Below are positions 17,930 through 25,938 of a stretch of 64,000 nt of DNA, one piece after another; positions within the stretch are counted from its first letter, which is position 1, and every line of letters starts with the position of its first letter. Source of the DNA: Archangium gephyra (GTDB lineage Bacteria; Myxococcota; Myxococcia; Myxococcales; Myxococcaceae). The DNA lies in the NCBI GenBank assembly GCA_003243425.1, contig QFQP01000001.1, positions 551,783 to 615,782 on the forward strand, given 5' to 3'. The translations under genes were made by a program, and so were the position numbers. The notes beneath the pieces were generated by a model, which was not told the origin of the DNA, made no database searches, and saw only the letters and a program-made list of their open reading frames with translations.

Positions 17930-19476
17930 CAGCCGCGCAGCTCCGTCTTGAGCACCTTGCCGCGATCGCTCCGGGGCAGCGCGTCGAGGAACTTCACCTG
18001 CCGGGGCGCCTTGAACGGCTCGAGCCTGGAGCGCACGTGCGCCTTGAGGTCTTCAGCGAGCGCGTCGTCGGCGGTGTGACCTTCGTTCAACGCCACGAAC
18101 GCGCGCGGCTTGTCGAGCCCGTCGGCGTCTTTGAACGAAACCACCGCCGCCTCGCGCACCGCCGGGTGTTGCAGCAGCACGTTCTCGACCTCGACCGGCG
18201 AGAGCCACTTGCCGCTGACCTTGAGCATGTCGTCGCCGCGGCCGCAGAAATAGAAGTAGCCGTCTTCGGTCTGCTGGAACTTGTCGGCCGACACGCACCA
18301 CTCGCCGCGGAACGTGGTCTTCGACTTCGCGCGCTGCTGCCAGTACTCGAGCGCCATCGACTCGCCCTTCACCCAGAGCGTGCCGACTTCGCCGCGCGGC
18401 AATTCGTTGCCGTTCTCGTCGCAGACCTTCGCGGTGTAACCGTCGACCACCTTGCCGAGCGAACCCAGCTTCACGTCGTTCACGCGGTTGGTGATGAAGA
18501 TGTGGAACATCTCGGCGCTGCCGATGCCGTCGAGGATCTCGACGCCGGTGCGCTGCTTCCAGCGTTGGTAGAGCTCCGCGGGCAGCGCTTCACCGGCGCT
18601 GATGGCCACGCGCAGTGACGAGAAGTCGGCGTCTTTGATGCCCGGCGAATTCAAGATGCCGTTGAGCGCGGTGGGCACGGCGGTGAACATCGTGGGCCGG
18701 TGCTTCTTCAACATCTCGAAGAACTTCTCGGGCGTCGGCTTCTCTTTGAAGAGCGCCGTTGCGCCGCCAGCGAGCAGCGGAAAGAGCAGGTTGCTGCCCA
18801 GCGCGTAGCCGAACGCGAGGCGAGGCACGGAGACACTGATGTCGTTCGGCCCGTAGCCCACGACCGGCAGGCCGTAGGTCAGCGCGTTGAACACGAAGTC
18901 TGCGTGCTTGTGCACCGCGGCCTTGGGGAAACCGGTCGAGCCAGACGTGTAGAGCCACACGCACACGTCTTCTTTGTGCGTGTCTGCAATCACGCCGTCG
19001 GGCCGCGCTCGCGTGAGCTCGGCGTCGTAGTCGAGGTGCGTACCGGCATTGCCGCCAGCGACGAGCACGTGATCGAGGTGCGGGCACTGCGCGCGAACCG
19101 AGTCGATGATCGCCGCGGTCTCGGCGTCGGTGACCACGAACTTCGCGCGCGTGTAGTTCAGGTAGTAGGTGACCTCTTCGGCTTTGAGGCCCGGGTTCAC
19201 GGCGCTGATGGTGCCGCCCGCTTCGACGGTGCCGAGCCACGCCGACGCGAACTGCGGCACGTCGGGCAGCATCAAGATGACGCGCTGTTCCCACTCGAGG
19301 CCGAGCCCACGGAACACGGCAGACGCGCGATGCGTGGCGTCGGCGAGCTGCGCATAGGTGATGGTCTCTTCTTCGAAATAGATGGCCGGCCGTTCGGGAT
19401 GCTGCGCGGCCTGCGCGTGAAGAAACACCTGCGCCAGGTTCAGACGCTCGGGGAGATTGAAGGGGTCGAGCCGCAT
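17929..19476 (-). CDS. Benzoate-CoA ligase family acyl-CoA synthetase
   Basis: 515 residues, an ANL-superfamily adenylating enzyme. The AMP-binding P-loop-like motif YTSGSTGFPKAAVHKH lies near residue 175, followed by the substrate-pocket region (SVPRLAFGYALGSNLLFPL), AISAGEALPAEL, GIGSAEMFHIFITN, the hinge FYFCGRGDDMLKVSGKWLSP and the catalytic lysine in SDRGKVLKTEL near the end. Length and the GSAEMFHIFI segment fit benzoate or aminobenzoate-CoA ligases better than medium-chain synthetases. It activates an aryl or related acid to its CoA ester. The gene is coupled to a creatininase-like enzyme; other CoA-ester catabolic genes lie 5 kb away at 24.8-27.9 kb. Confidence 0.87.
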   Translation of the reverse strand: MRLDPFNLPERLNLAQVFLHAQAAQHPERPAIYFEEETITYAQLADATHRASAVFRGLGLEWEQRVILMLPDVPQFASAWLGTVEAGGTISAVNPGLKAEEVTYYLNYTRAKFVVTDAETAAIIDSVRAQCPHLDHVLVAGGNAGTHLDYDAELTRARPDGVIADTHKEDVCVWLYTSGSTGFPKAAVHKHADFVFNALTYGLPVVGYGPNDISVSVPRLAFGYALGSNLLFPLLAGGATALFKEKPTPEKFFEMLKKHRPTMFTAVPTALNGILNSPGIKDADFSSLRVAISAGEALPAELYQRWKQRTGVEILDGIGSAEMFHIFITNRVNDVKLGSLGKVVDGYTAKVCDENGNELPRGEVGTLWVKGESMALEYWQQRAKSKTTFRGEWCVSADKFQQTEDGYFYFCGRGDDMLKVSGKWLSPVEVENVLLQHPAVREAAVVSFKDADGLDKPRAFVALNEGHTADDALAEDLKAHVRSRLEPFKAPRQVKFLDALPRSDRGKVLKTELRG

Positions 19477-19489
19477 CGCGGCGCGGAGC

Positions 19490-19744
19490 CTACGGTGCCT
19501 GCTTGCGACGCAGCGTCAAAAACAACCCGACCGCGATGAGCGTCATGCCGAGTGAGGCGTACAGCTGCAGCCGCGCGACTTCATCGCGGGCGCCGGTTTC
19601 GAGCACGCATTCCTCGGTGCCCGGGTACTCGCACTCGAAGCCGACGTTGCGGAAGGCCGACACGCCGAGCACCAACGCGCTGCCGACGAGACCTGCGACG
19701 AGCCCGAAGATCGCCGCGCGGCCGAGCCCTTGCTGACGTGACAT
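19490..19744 (-). CDS. Small two-helix membrane protein
   Basis: 84 residues from the ATG at 19744 (an ATG at 19756 adds four residues). Two hydrophobic segments, AAIFGLVAGLVGSALVLGVSA and LYASLGMTLIAVGLFLTLR, flank a loop with two cysteines (ECEYPGTEECVLETG region) that could form an external disulphide. The C-terminus is basic (RRKQAP), probably cytoplasmic. No family recognised. Fourteen bases separate it from the CoA ligase start on the same strand. Confidence 0.6.
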   Translation of the reverse strand: MSRQQGLGRAAIFGLVAGLVGSALVLGVSAFRNVGFECEYPGTEECVLETGARDEVARLQLYASLGMTLIAVGLFLTLRRKQAP

Positions 19745-19773
19745 GACCGACGACACTACCTAGCTTCCGCCGA

Positions 19774-20865
19774 ATGCGAATCCTCTACGGAGTCGTCGGT
19801 GAAGGCATGGGCCACGCAACGCGTTCGCGCGTCGTCCTCGAACACCTGACCAAACACCACGACGTGCACATCGTCGTCTCGGGCCGCGCGCGCGACTACC
19901 TCGCGAAACGCTTCGAGAACGTCCACAACATCTGGGGCTTCACCATTCAGTACGAAGGCAACTCGGTGAAGAAGTGGCAGACGGTGCTGCAGAACCTGAA
20001 GGGCGCGGTCACCGGCTGGCCGCAGAACGTTCGCAAGTACTTCGAGATCGCCGACGACTTCAAACCCGACGTCGTCATCAGCGACTTCGAGTCGTTCAGC
20101 TACCTCTACGCGCGCAACCACTTCATTCCCTGCATCAGCGTCGACAACATGCAGATCATCAACCGGTGCAAGCACGAGCCTGAGCTGCTCGCCGGTCACG
20201 AAGATCAATTTCAGCTCACCAAGAGCATCGTGAAATCGAAGGTGCCGGGCTCGTTTCACTACCTCATCACCACGTTCTTCTACCCGCCGGTCCGCAAGGA
20301 GCGCACGACGCTGGTGCCCTCGATTCTGCGGCCCGAAATTCTCGACGCGAAGAGCGAGAAGGGTGAACACCTGCTCGTGTACCAGACGATGACCAGCAAC
20401 ACGGCGCTCATCGAGGAGCTGCGCAAGTCGGGCATCGAGTGCCGCATCTACGGTTACAAGCGCGACATCACGAGCGACGTGCGCGAGGGAAATCTGGTGT
20501 TCAAGCCCTTCAGCGAAGCGGGCTTCATCGACGATCTGCGCACCGCGCGCGGGGTGGTCGGCGGCGGCGGCTACACGCTGATGAGTGAAGCGGTGTACCT
20601 GCGCAAGCCGATGCTCTCGGTGCCCATCGGCGGTCAGTTCGAGCAGGTGATGAACGCGCTGTACCTGCAGAAGCTCAACTACGGCGTGCACGCCGAGCAG
20701 TTGAACGGCCAGGTGCTCGGCGAGTTCCTCGAGAAGGTCGACGGCTGCGCGAAGTCGCTCGAGGGCTATTCGCAGGACGGCAACAAGGTGCTGCTCGACA
20801 AGCTCGACGAAGTGCTCGCCGAGGCCAAGGCCCGCGGCCGCTGGGACGAAGTGACGAACGCCTAA
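19774..20865 (+). CDS. MJ1255/VC2487-type glycosyltransferase-like protein
   Basis: 363 residues with a GT-B architecture. The N-terminus MRILYGVVGEGMGHATRSRV is the nucleotide-sugar glycosyltransferase/MurG-like start; DVVISDFESFSYLYA and SVDNMQIINRC lie in the first domain; LLVYQTMTSN opens the second, and GVVGGGGYTLMSEAVYLRKP with SVPIGGQFEQVMNALYLQ forms the sugar-donor site typical of this family. Acceptor and donor are unknown; envelope glycan or glycolipid work is plausible. The tail overlaps the convergent RHH gene by four bases. Confidence 0.85.
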   Translation: MRILYGVVGEGMGHATRSRVVLEHLTKHHDVHIVVSGRARDYLAKRFENVHNIWGFTIQYEGNSVKKWQTVLQNLKGAVTGWPQNVRKYFEIADDFKPDVVISDFESFSYLYARNHFIPCISVDNMQIINRCKHEPELLAGHEDQFQLTKSIVKSKVPGSFHYLITTFFYPPVRKERTTLVPSILRPEILDAKSEKGEHLLVYQTMTSNTALIEELRKSGIECRIYGYKRDITSDVREGNLVFKPFSEAGFIDDLRTARGVVGGGGYTLMSEAVYLRKPMLSVPIGGQFEQVMNALYLQKLNYGVHAEQLNGQVLGEFLEKVDGCAKSLEGYSQDGNKVLLDKLDEVLAEAKARGRWDEVTNA

Positions 20866-21050
20866 CGTTTCTTGGGCTCGTCGCTCTTCGGTTGCTGGAG
20901 ACGCCCCGCCTTTCGCAGGGCGTCTCGCAACACGTATTCAATCTGCGCGTTCACCGAGCGCAGCTCGTCGTCGGCCCAGCGTTGAACCGCGTCGAGCACG
21001 TCGGCGCTGATTCGCAGCGCGTACGCCTTTTTGTCCGGTGAAGACGACAC
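20862..21050 (-). CDS. Arc/MetJ-type ribbon-helix-helix DNA-binding protein
   Basis: 62 residues from a GTG at 21050, ten bases after the SPFH gene stop. The segment KKAYALRISADVLDAVQRWA gives the DNA-contacting beta strand (alternating K-A-A-L-R-S) and first helix; ELRSVNAQIEYVLRDALRKA gives the second helix with the conserved N-A-Q-I-E pattern of Arc-like RHH proteins. These proteins act as dimers on short operator repeats. Its position in the SPFH operon and the dyad in that operon's promoter suggest autoregulation (inference). Confidence 0.85.
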   Translation of the reverse strand: MSSSPDKKAYALRISADVLDAVQRWADDELRSVNAQIEYVLRDALRKAGRLQQPKSDEPKKR

Positions 21051-21060
21051 GCGGCCGGCC

Positions 21061-21924
21061 TCAGTACAGCGAGCCTGCGTTGATCACCGGCTGCGTGCTG
21101 CGCTCACCGCACAACACCACCAGCAGGTTGCTCACCATGGCCGCGCGACGTTCGGGGTCGAGCTCCACCACGTTGCGCTTGCTCAACTCGCTGAGCGCCA
21201 TTTCGACCATCGACACCGCGCCTTCCACGATGCGGGTACGCGCCGCGATGATGGCGCTCGCCTGCTGACGCTGCAGCATGGCCTGCGCAATTTCCGGGGC
21301 GTACGCGAGGTGGCTGATGCGCGACTCGAGCACCTTCACGCCGGCGGTGTTCAGGCGGTCCTGAATCTCTTCACCGAGGTGCTTGCTGATGTCGCTCGCG
21401 TGGCTGCGCAGCGAGATCTTCCCGTCTTCGTGTTGATCGTACGGGTAGCTGGTCGCCATCGAACGGATCGCCGCCTCGCTCTGAATGCGCACGAAGCTCT
21501 CGTAATCCTGCACGTTGTAGACGGCCTCGGCCGAGTCGACGACCTGCCACACCACGACCGCGGCGATCTCGATGGGGCTGCCGTCGAGGTCGTTCACCTT
21601 GAGCTTGCTGCTCTCGAAGTTGCGCGTGCGCAACGACACCTTGCGCGCCTTGAAGAAGGGGCTGTTCCAGCGCAGGCCCTGCTCTCTGATGGTGCCGACG
21701 TACTTGCCGAAGAAGCTCAACACCGCCGACTGATTCGGTTCGAGCATGTTGAAGCCGAAGCACAGAACGAAGAGCACGAAGCCCGCGATCAGGGTCATCG
21801 CGATCAGCACCTCGTTCTGGGTCGCCACGGCAGCGACGAACGCCACGGTGTTGACGACGAAACCTGCGATCAGCAGCAACAGCATCGCGATGCCAGACAC
21901 CGAGTTCTTCTGAACTTCCTTCAT
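21061..21924 (-). CDS. SPFH (stomatin/prohibitin/flotillin) membrane protein
   Basis: 287 residues from the ATG at 21924, preceded by GGAGG. Two hydrophobic segments (residues about 10-30 and 35-58) are followed by the SPFH domain: QSAVLSFFGKYVGTIREQGL, NDLDGSPIEIAAVVVWQVVD, YVQ-like YNVQDYESFVRIQSEAAIR, then GVKVLESRISHLAYAPEIAQAM and a helical tail with QRQQASAIIAARTRIVEGAV. SPFH proteins form membrane rings or scaffolds that organise proteases or membrane domains. The RHH regulator gene follows directly. No NfeD or protease partner lies next to it. Confidence 0.92.
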   Translation of the reverse strand: MKEVQKNSVSGIAMLLLLIAGFVVNTVAFVAAVATQNEVLIAMTLIAGFVLFVLCFGFNMLEPNQSAVLSFFGKYVGTIREQGLRWNSPFFKARKVSLRTRNFESSKLKVNDLDGSPIEIAAVVVWQVVDSAEAVYNVQDYESFVRIQSEAAIRSMATSYPYDQHEDGKISLRSHASDISKHLGEEIQDRLNTAGVKVLESRISHLAYAPEIAQAMLQRQQASAIIAARTRIVEGAVSMVEMALSELSKRNVVELDPERRAAMVSNLLVVLCGERSTQPVINAGSLY

Positions 21925-21959
21925 GGGGGCGTCCTCCAGGGCAAGGGCTACGAGTGAGA

Positions 21960-21988
21960 GTGATATGATTCTGATATCACCTACGCAA
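21960..21988 (-). promoter_or_regulatory. Candidate SPFH-RHH operon promoter with perfect dyad
   Basis: On the minus strand TTGCGT (21983-21988) and TATCAC (21960-21965) are exactly 17 bases apart. A perfect inverted repeat, GTGATAT (21960-21966) and ATATCAC (21974-21980) with a seven-base spacer, covers the -10 element and much of the spacer. Transcription would start near 21953, leaving about 28 bases before the SPFH ATG. The arrangement is that of a repressor operator; the obvious candidate is the RHH protein of the same operon. Confidence 0.6.
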
Positions 21989-22039
21989 GTAGACCCCTCC
22001 CGATTGCATGGAGTTCCAACCGCGCATTCTGGAAGGGAA

Positions 22040-22921
22040 TCACTGGCCGGCGAGCGCGCGACCGATGGTGTCGATGAGCTGCCGGAACCAGCGGACGATG
22101 GCGTCCCACACCGTCCCATCGCCGCGATCTTCGACCAGCGCGTTGGCGGTGACCGTCTTCACCGGCCCGGGCGTGCCGTTGATGACCTCGGTCTCCTGGC
22201 TCTCTTTGACTTCGACCGAGCCGCCGGGCGCGCTCACGTTCACGTTGCCCTGATGAACGGCGACGAAGGTCCCGGTGGGGCGCGCTTCGGTCACGAAGAC
22301 GCCCGGCGCGCTCTGCACTACGCGCGATGCATCGGCGCGCAGCGTGAACGGCGCTTCGCTCTTCAGCGCCTGCACACGCACCCGGCCGCCCTGAAGCGTG
22401 GCGTCGTCGCCGGTGGTCACGCGCAGACGCGTGTTCGGGCGCAGCAACACGCCACGACGGCCCCGCGCACCTTCGAGCAGAATCGCCGCGTCTTCCTTGT
22501 CGGTGCCGACGACGGTGTCTTCGTAGATGACCGCGTCTTTGCCGACGAGCACGCCGTCGAGCGTCAGGCCTTTGCTGGCCACCAGCACGTGGCCCACCGG
22601 CGTGCGCGGCGCGAGCAACACCACGAGCAACGCGGCCACGGCCCCCGCCGCGCCGACGAACGCGAAGCGCCACGAGAACGCGAAACGTCGGGGCTCCATC
22701 GGCCGCGCCAGCCACGCCGCGCGGTTCTGGAGCCGCTGCAGCTCGCCGGGAGCCAGCGCGTCTTGGTGGCCGCGCGCGAGGCGCAACACGGTCATGCCCT
22801 CGTCGTACTTCGCGCGGCACTTCTCGCACCCGCGCACGTGCGAGCGGAAGGCGGCGTCGTCTTCCGGCGAGAGCGCGCGGCCGGTGAGCACGTCGGTGAT
22901 GAGTGAATCGACGTGGCTCAT
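22040..22921 (-). CDS. FecR-domain anti-sigma-type membrane protein
   Basis: 293 residues. The N-terminus has a zinc-finger-like anti-sigma motif (HVRGCEKCRAKYDEG, with His28, Cys32 and Cys35). One membrane helix at about 85-105 (FVGAAGAVAALLVVLLA) precedes a periplasmic FecR-like domain: EDTVVGTDKEDAAILLEGAR, RPNTRLRVTTGDDATLQGGR and GVFVTEARPTGTFVAVHQGN with GGSVEVKESQETEV. The start overlaps the ECF sigma gene by four bases, the standard sigma/anti-sigma arrangement. No TonB receptor is nearby, so the signal is unknown. Confidence 0.85.
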   Translation of the reverse strand: MSHVDSLITDVLTGRALSPEDDAAFRSHVRGCEKCRAKYDEGMTVLRLARGHQDALAPGELQRLQNRAAWLARPMEPRRFAFSWRFAFVGAAGAVAALLVVLLAPRTPVGHVLVASKGLTLDGVLVGKDAVIYEDTVVGTDKEDAAILLEGARGRRGVLLRPNTRLRVTTGDDATLQGGRVRVQALKSEAPFTLRADASRVVQSAPGVFVTEARPTGTFVAVHQGNVNVSAPGGSVEVKESQETEVINGTPGPVKTVTANALVEDRGDGTVWDAIVRWFRQLIDTIGRALAGQ

Positions 22922-23484
22922 GACTTGTCCTTCCCGAGCAACTCGAGCAGCGGGCCGTGTTTCTGCAACCGCTTGAGCAACACCGACTTGAGGTACTTGG
23001 TGCGCAACCGCGAGAGCCCGAGCGCTTCACGCGCTTCGTCCCAGTCGCGGCCGTCGACGAACACCGCGTGGAAATACGAGCGGTGCTTGGCCGACAACTT
23101 CTCTTCGAAGCGCGCCAGCACGGCCTTCAGTTCTTCCGACGCCACCAGCTCGGGGCCGCGCGCGGCTTCTTCGCCGCCCTCGAACTCGGTCAGCTCCACG
23201 TGCTGCTCGGGCCGCTTCTGGCGCATGAGGTCGAGCATCTTGTTGCGCGCGCTGGTGACCACCCAGCCGGGCAACGACTCCGCGCGCAGCGGGTCCACTG
23301 CGTCCAGGTGTGAGTACAGGTGCGCGAACACCTCCTGCACCGCGTCTTCCTGCTCGAAGGGGCTGCGGAAGTACTGCATGGCCAGACGCCTCACTCGCGG
23401 CACGAATGCCCGCACGAGTGCTTCGAAGGCAGCCGCGTCCCTCTGACGCAGCGCCCGCGCGAAAGACGAATCGAGCGAAAGCAC
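22918..23484 (-). CDS. ECF-type RNA polymerase sigma factor
   Basis: 188 residues from a GTG. Sigma-2 region: FVPRVRRLAMQYFRSPFEQEDAVQEVFAHLYSH in pieces, with the DAVQEVF polymerase-binding motif; WVVTSARNKMLDLMRQKRPE covers region 2.4. Sigma-4 region: LKAVLARFEEKLSAKHRSYF then DWDEAREALGLSRLRTKYLK, a helix-turn-helix with unusual wording. It should direct a small regulon in response to the coupled membrane FecR-type protein. The gene lies 54 bases after the DUF4010 gene on the same strand. Confidence 0.88.
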   Translation of the reverse strand: MLSLDSSFARALRQRDAAAFEALVRAFVPRVRRLAMQYFRSPFEQEDAVQEVFAHLYSHLDAVDPLRAESLPGWVVTSARNKMLDLMRQKRPEQHVELTEFEGGEEAARGPELVASEELKAVLARFEEKLSAKHRSYFHAVFVDGRDWDEAREALGLSRLRTKYLKSVLLKRLQKHGPLLELLGKDKS

Positions 23485-23538
23485 CTGCGACGAGTACGCG
23501 CGGTCACTGGCGGGTGGAGAAGGAATTTTGGTGCTCCT

Positions 23539-24825
23539 TCAGCGCCCCACGAGAACGGTGACGATTCCGGCGATCAAGGTGACGCCGAACGCGAGGCCCA
23601 CCCGCAACCCCATGATTCGCCCGCCCAGTACCAGAGACATGCCGGCCTTCACGATGGTGTTGGCGGCGGTGGCGATGACCACGGTGAGGTCGGCGACCGG
23701 CAATTCCACCGTGCCGGTCTTCATCTGATTGGCCATCGACAACGAAATGGCGTCGACGTCGGTGAGGCCAGCGAGCGCGCCGGTGACGTACGAGCCCGCC
23801 GAGCCGAATTGCTGCTGCGCCCAGCGCGACGCCACCAGCACCACCACGAAGAAGGCGCCGAACTTGAGCGCCGAGAGCAGCTCGAAGGGGTTGCTCAGCT
23901 TCACGTTGCCGCTGTCGTTCTTCGTCTTGCGCTCGCGCAGGTAGAAGAAGACGACGAACCCCGCTGACACGCCGGCCATCACCAGCATGGGAATGGCGAG
24001 CGAGCGGCCGAGCTCCGCAGAGGTGACCCACAGCAGCGCCAGCAGGCGCACGAACATCACCGTCGACGCGATGATGACCGACAGGGCGCTGAGCGGCGCC
24101 AGCTCGGGCGTCTCCTTCGCGCGGGCGGAAGCGGCGAGGGTGACCGCGGTGCTCGAAGCGAAGCCGCCGACGGCGCCGGTGAGCAACATGCCGCGCCCGG
24201 CTCCGAGCCAGCGAATGGCCACGTAGCCGACGAAGTTCACGCCGGCGATCATGGTCACCATCACGCCGATGCGGAACGGGTTGAGCGCGCCGTACGGGCC
24301 GAGATCTTCACTCGGCAGCAGCGGCAGCACGACGATCGCCACCACCATGAACTTCAGCGTCGCGAGAACATCTTCCTTCGACAGCTTCGCGGTCAGCGTG
24401 CGCAGCTCGGCGCGTGCAGACAGCAGCAGCGTCGAGGCGACGGCGACCGAGGCCACCACGAAGACGCGCGTTTGAATCGACGCGATGACGCCTTCGGCCA
24501 CCGAGAAGGCCCCGAGGAAGAAGGTGAGCAGCGCGCTGACTTCGCTGGTGATGCCCGCGCGGCCCTCACTCGAATCACGGAAGTAGCTGATGCCGGTGAG
24601 CACCACGACGCCCAGCCCGCCGACCAGCAGCGGCAGGGGACCGACGTCGCGGTGGAGCAGCGCCCCCATCGCGCCCACGAGGGCGATGATGGGGTAGGTG
24701 CGAATGCCTCCGAAGAAGAAGGTGTCTTCGTTTTCGGGGGGCCGCGACTGCTCACGCTCGAGACCGACCAGCAGCCCGGCGAGCAACGCCAACCCCAGAG
24801 AAATGTACGGCTCGTAGTGCTCCAT
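23539..24825 (-). CDS. MgtC/DUF4010 family membrane protein
   Basis: 428 residues with about 12 hydrophobic segments. The first 130 residues match the MgtC/SapB N-domain: LALLAGLLVGLEREQSRP, FGGIRTYPIIALVGAMGALL, GITSEVSALLTFFLGAF. The rest is the DUF4010 part: MVVAIVVLPLLPSEDLGPYG, NPFRIGVMVTMIAGVNFVGY, GAVGGFASSTAVTLAASARA, and a repeat-like late segment GALAGLTDVDAISLSMANQM. Relatives are linked to magnesium homeostasis or efflux, but a transport substrate is not established. It follows the acyl-CoA dehydrogenase gene by three bases, at the end of the catabolic operon. Confidence 0.88.
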   Translation of the reverse strand: MEHYEPYISLGLALLAGLLVGLEREQSRPPENEDTFFFGGIRTYPIIALVGAMGALLHRDVGPLPLLVGGLGVVVLTGISYFRDSSEGRAGITSEVSALLTFFLGAFSVAEGVIASIQTRVFVVASVAVASTLLLSARAELRTLTAKLSKEDVLATLKFMVVAIVVLPLLPSEDLGPYGALNPFRIGVMVTMIAGVNFVGYVAIRWLGAGRGMLLTGAVGGFASSTAVTLAASARAKETPELAPLSALSVIIASTVMFVRLLALLWVTSAELGRSLAIPMLVMAGVSAGFVVFFYLRERKTKNDSGNVKLSNPFELLSALKFGAFFVVVLVASRWAQQQFGSAGSYVTGALAGLTDVDAISLSMANQMKTGTVELPVADLTVVIATAANTIVKAGMSLVLGGRIMGLRVGLAFGVTLIAGIVTVLVGR

Positions 24826-24828
24826 CGC

Positions 24829-25935
24829 TCAACCGAGGAGGTGCCTCGCGATGACCAGCCGCTGCACCTCGCTGGCGCCCTCATAGATGCGGAGCGCGCG
24901 CACGTCGCGGTACAGCCGCTCGACGGCCGCGCCCTTCACCACGCCGTTGCCGCCGTGGATCTGCAGACAGCGATCGATGATGCGCTGCGCGGCTTCGGTG
25001 CTGAACAACTTGGCGACCGCTGCTTCGTAGGTGACGCGGGCTTGTCCTTGATCCTTCGTGAGCGCGGCCTGGTGCACGAGCAGCCGTGAGGCCTCGAGCT
25101 CGACGGCGCTGTCGGCGAGCAGCGCCTGCACCGCGCTCAACTCCGACAACGGCGCACCGAACTGCTTGCGCGACTTGGAATACGAGAGCGCCTCGTCGAG
25201 CGCGCGCCGCGCCATGCCGACCGACGCCGCGCCCACCGTGCTGCGGAAGATGTCGAGCGTGCCCAGCGCGAGCTTCATGCCCTGGCCCTCTTCACCGAGC
25301 AGCTCGCCTTCGGCGCCGTCGAGCACGAGCTCACCAATCGGGTGCTCGCCGAGCAGCTCCATCTGCCTGCTGACGCGGAACCCCTTCGCCTCGGCCGCCA
25401 CGATGAACGCCGAGATTCCTTTCGGCCCCGCCCCGGTGCGCGCGAACACCGTGTAGTGAGAAGCCACGCCGGCGTTGCTGATGAACTTCTTCTGACCGGT
25501 GAGCTTCCACCCGCCCGAGGTCTTCTCAGCGCGCGTCGAGAGGTTCGCGACGTCGCTGCCGGCCTCGGGTTCCGTCAACGCGAACGCGAACAGGCATTCG
25601 CCTCTGGCGACGCGGTTGAGGTGCAGCTTCTTCTGGTCGTCACTGCCGGCGAGCAGCACGGGGTGACTGCCGAGCCCCTGAACCGCGTACAGCGAGTCGG
25701 CCGCGGCGTTCCGGTACGCGAGCTCTTCACGCAGCACGCACAGCGAGAGCACGTCGACCTTCGGCAACACGCCACCGAACTGCGACGGCACGAGGTACGG
25801 GTAGAACCCGAGCCGCGCGACTTCGTCACGCAGCTGCGCGTCGCTGACGTGGCCCTGGGGCTCGAGCGGCACGAAGGCCGCGCGCGCACGTGCACGCAAC
25901 TCGAGATGCGACGGCGAGAGGAACGAGGCAGACAT
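24829..25935 (-). CDS. Acyl-CoA dehydrogenase family protein
   Basis: 368 residues, a flavin-dependent alpha,beta-dehydrogenase fold. Landmarks: GFYPYLVPSQFGGVL, LFAFALTEPEAGSDVANLST (FAD-binding), GWKLTGQKKFISNAGVASHY, YSKSRKQFGAPLSELSAVQ, QIHGGNGVVKGAAVERLYRD, and the C-terminal RIYEGASEVQRLVIARHLL with Glu352 in the position of the catalytic base. It transfers electrons to ETF. Four-base spacing to the crotonase gene upstream and three to the DUF4010 gene downstream indicate one transcript. Substrate unknown, perhaps a ring-derived CoA ester. Confidence 0.9.
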   Translation of the reverse strand: MSASFLSPSHLELRARARAAFVPLEPQGHVSDAQLRDEVARLGFYPYLVPSQFGGVLPKVDVLSLCVLREELAYRNAAADSLYAVQGLGSHPVLLAGSDDQKKLHLNRVARGECLFAFALTEPEAGSDVANLSTRAEKTSGGWKLTGQKKFISNAGVASHYTVFARTGAGPKGISAFIVAAEAKGFRVSRQMELLGEHPIGELVLDGAEGELLGEEGQGMKLALGTLDIFRSTVGAASVGMARRALDEALSYSKSRKQFGAPLSELSAVQALLADSAVELEASRLLVHQAALTKDQGQARVTYEAAVAKLFSTEAAQRIIDRCLQIHGGNGVVKGAAVERLYRDVRALRIYEGASEVQRLVIARHLLG

Positions 25936-25938
25936 GAG

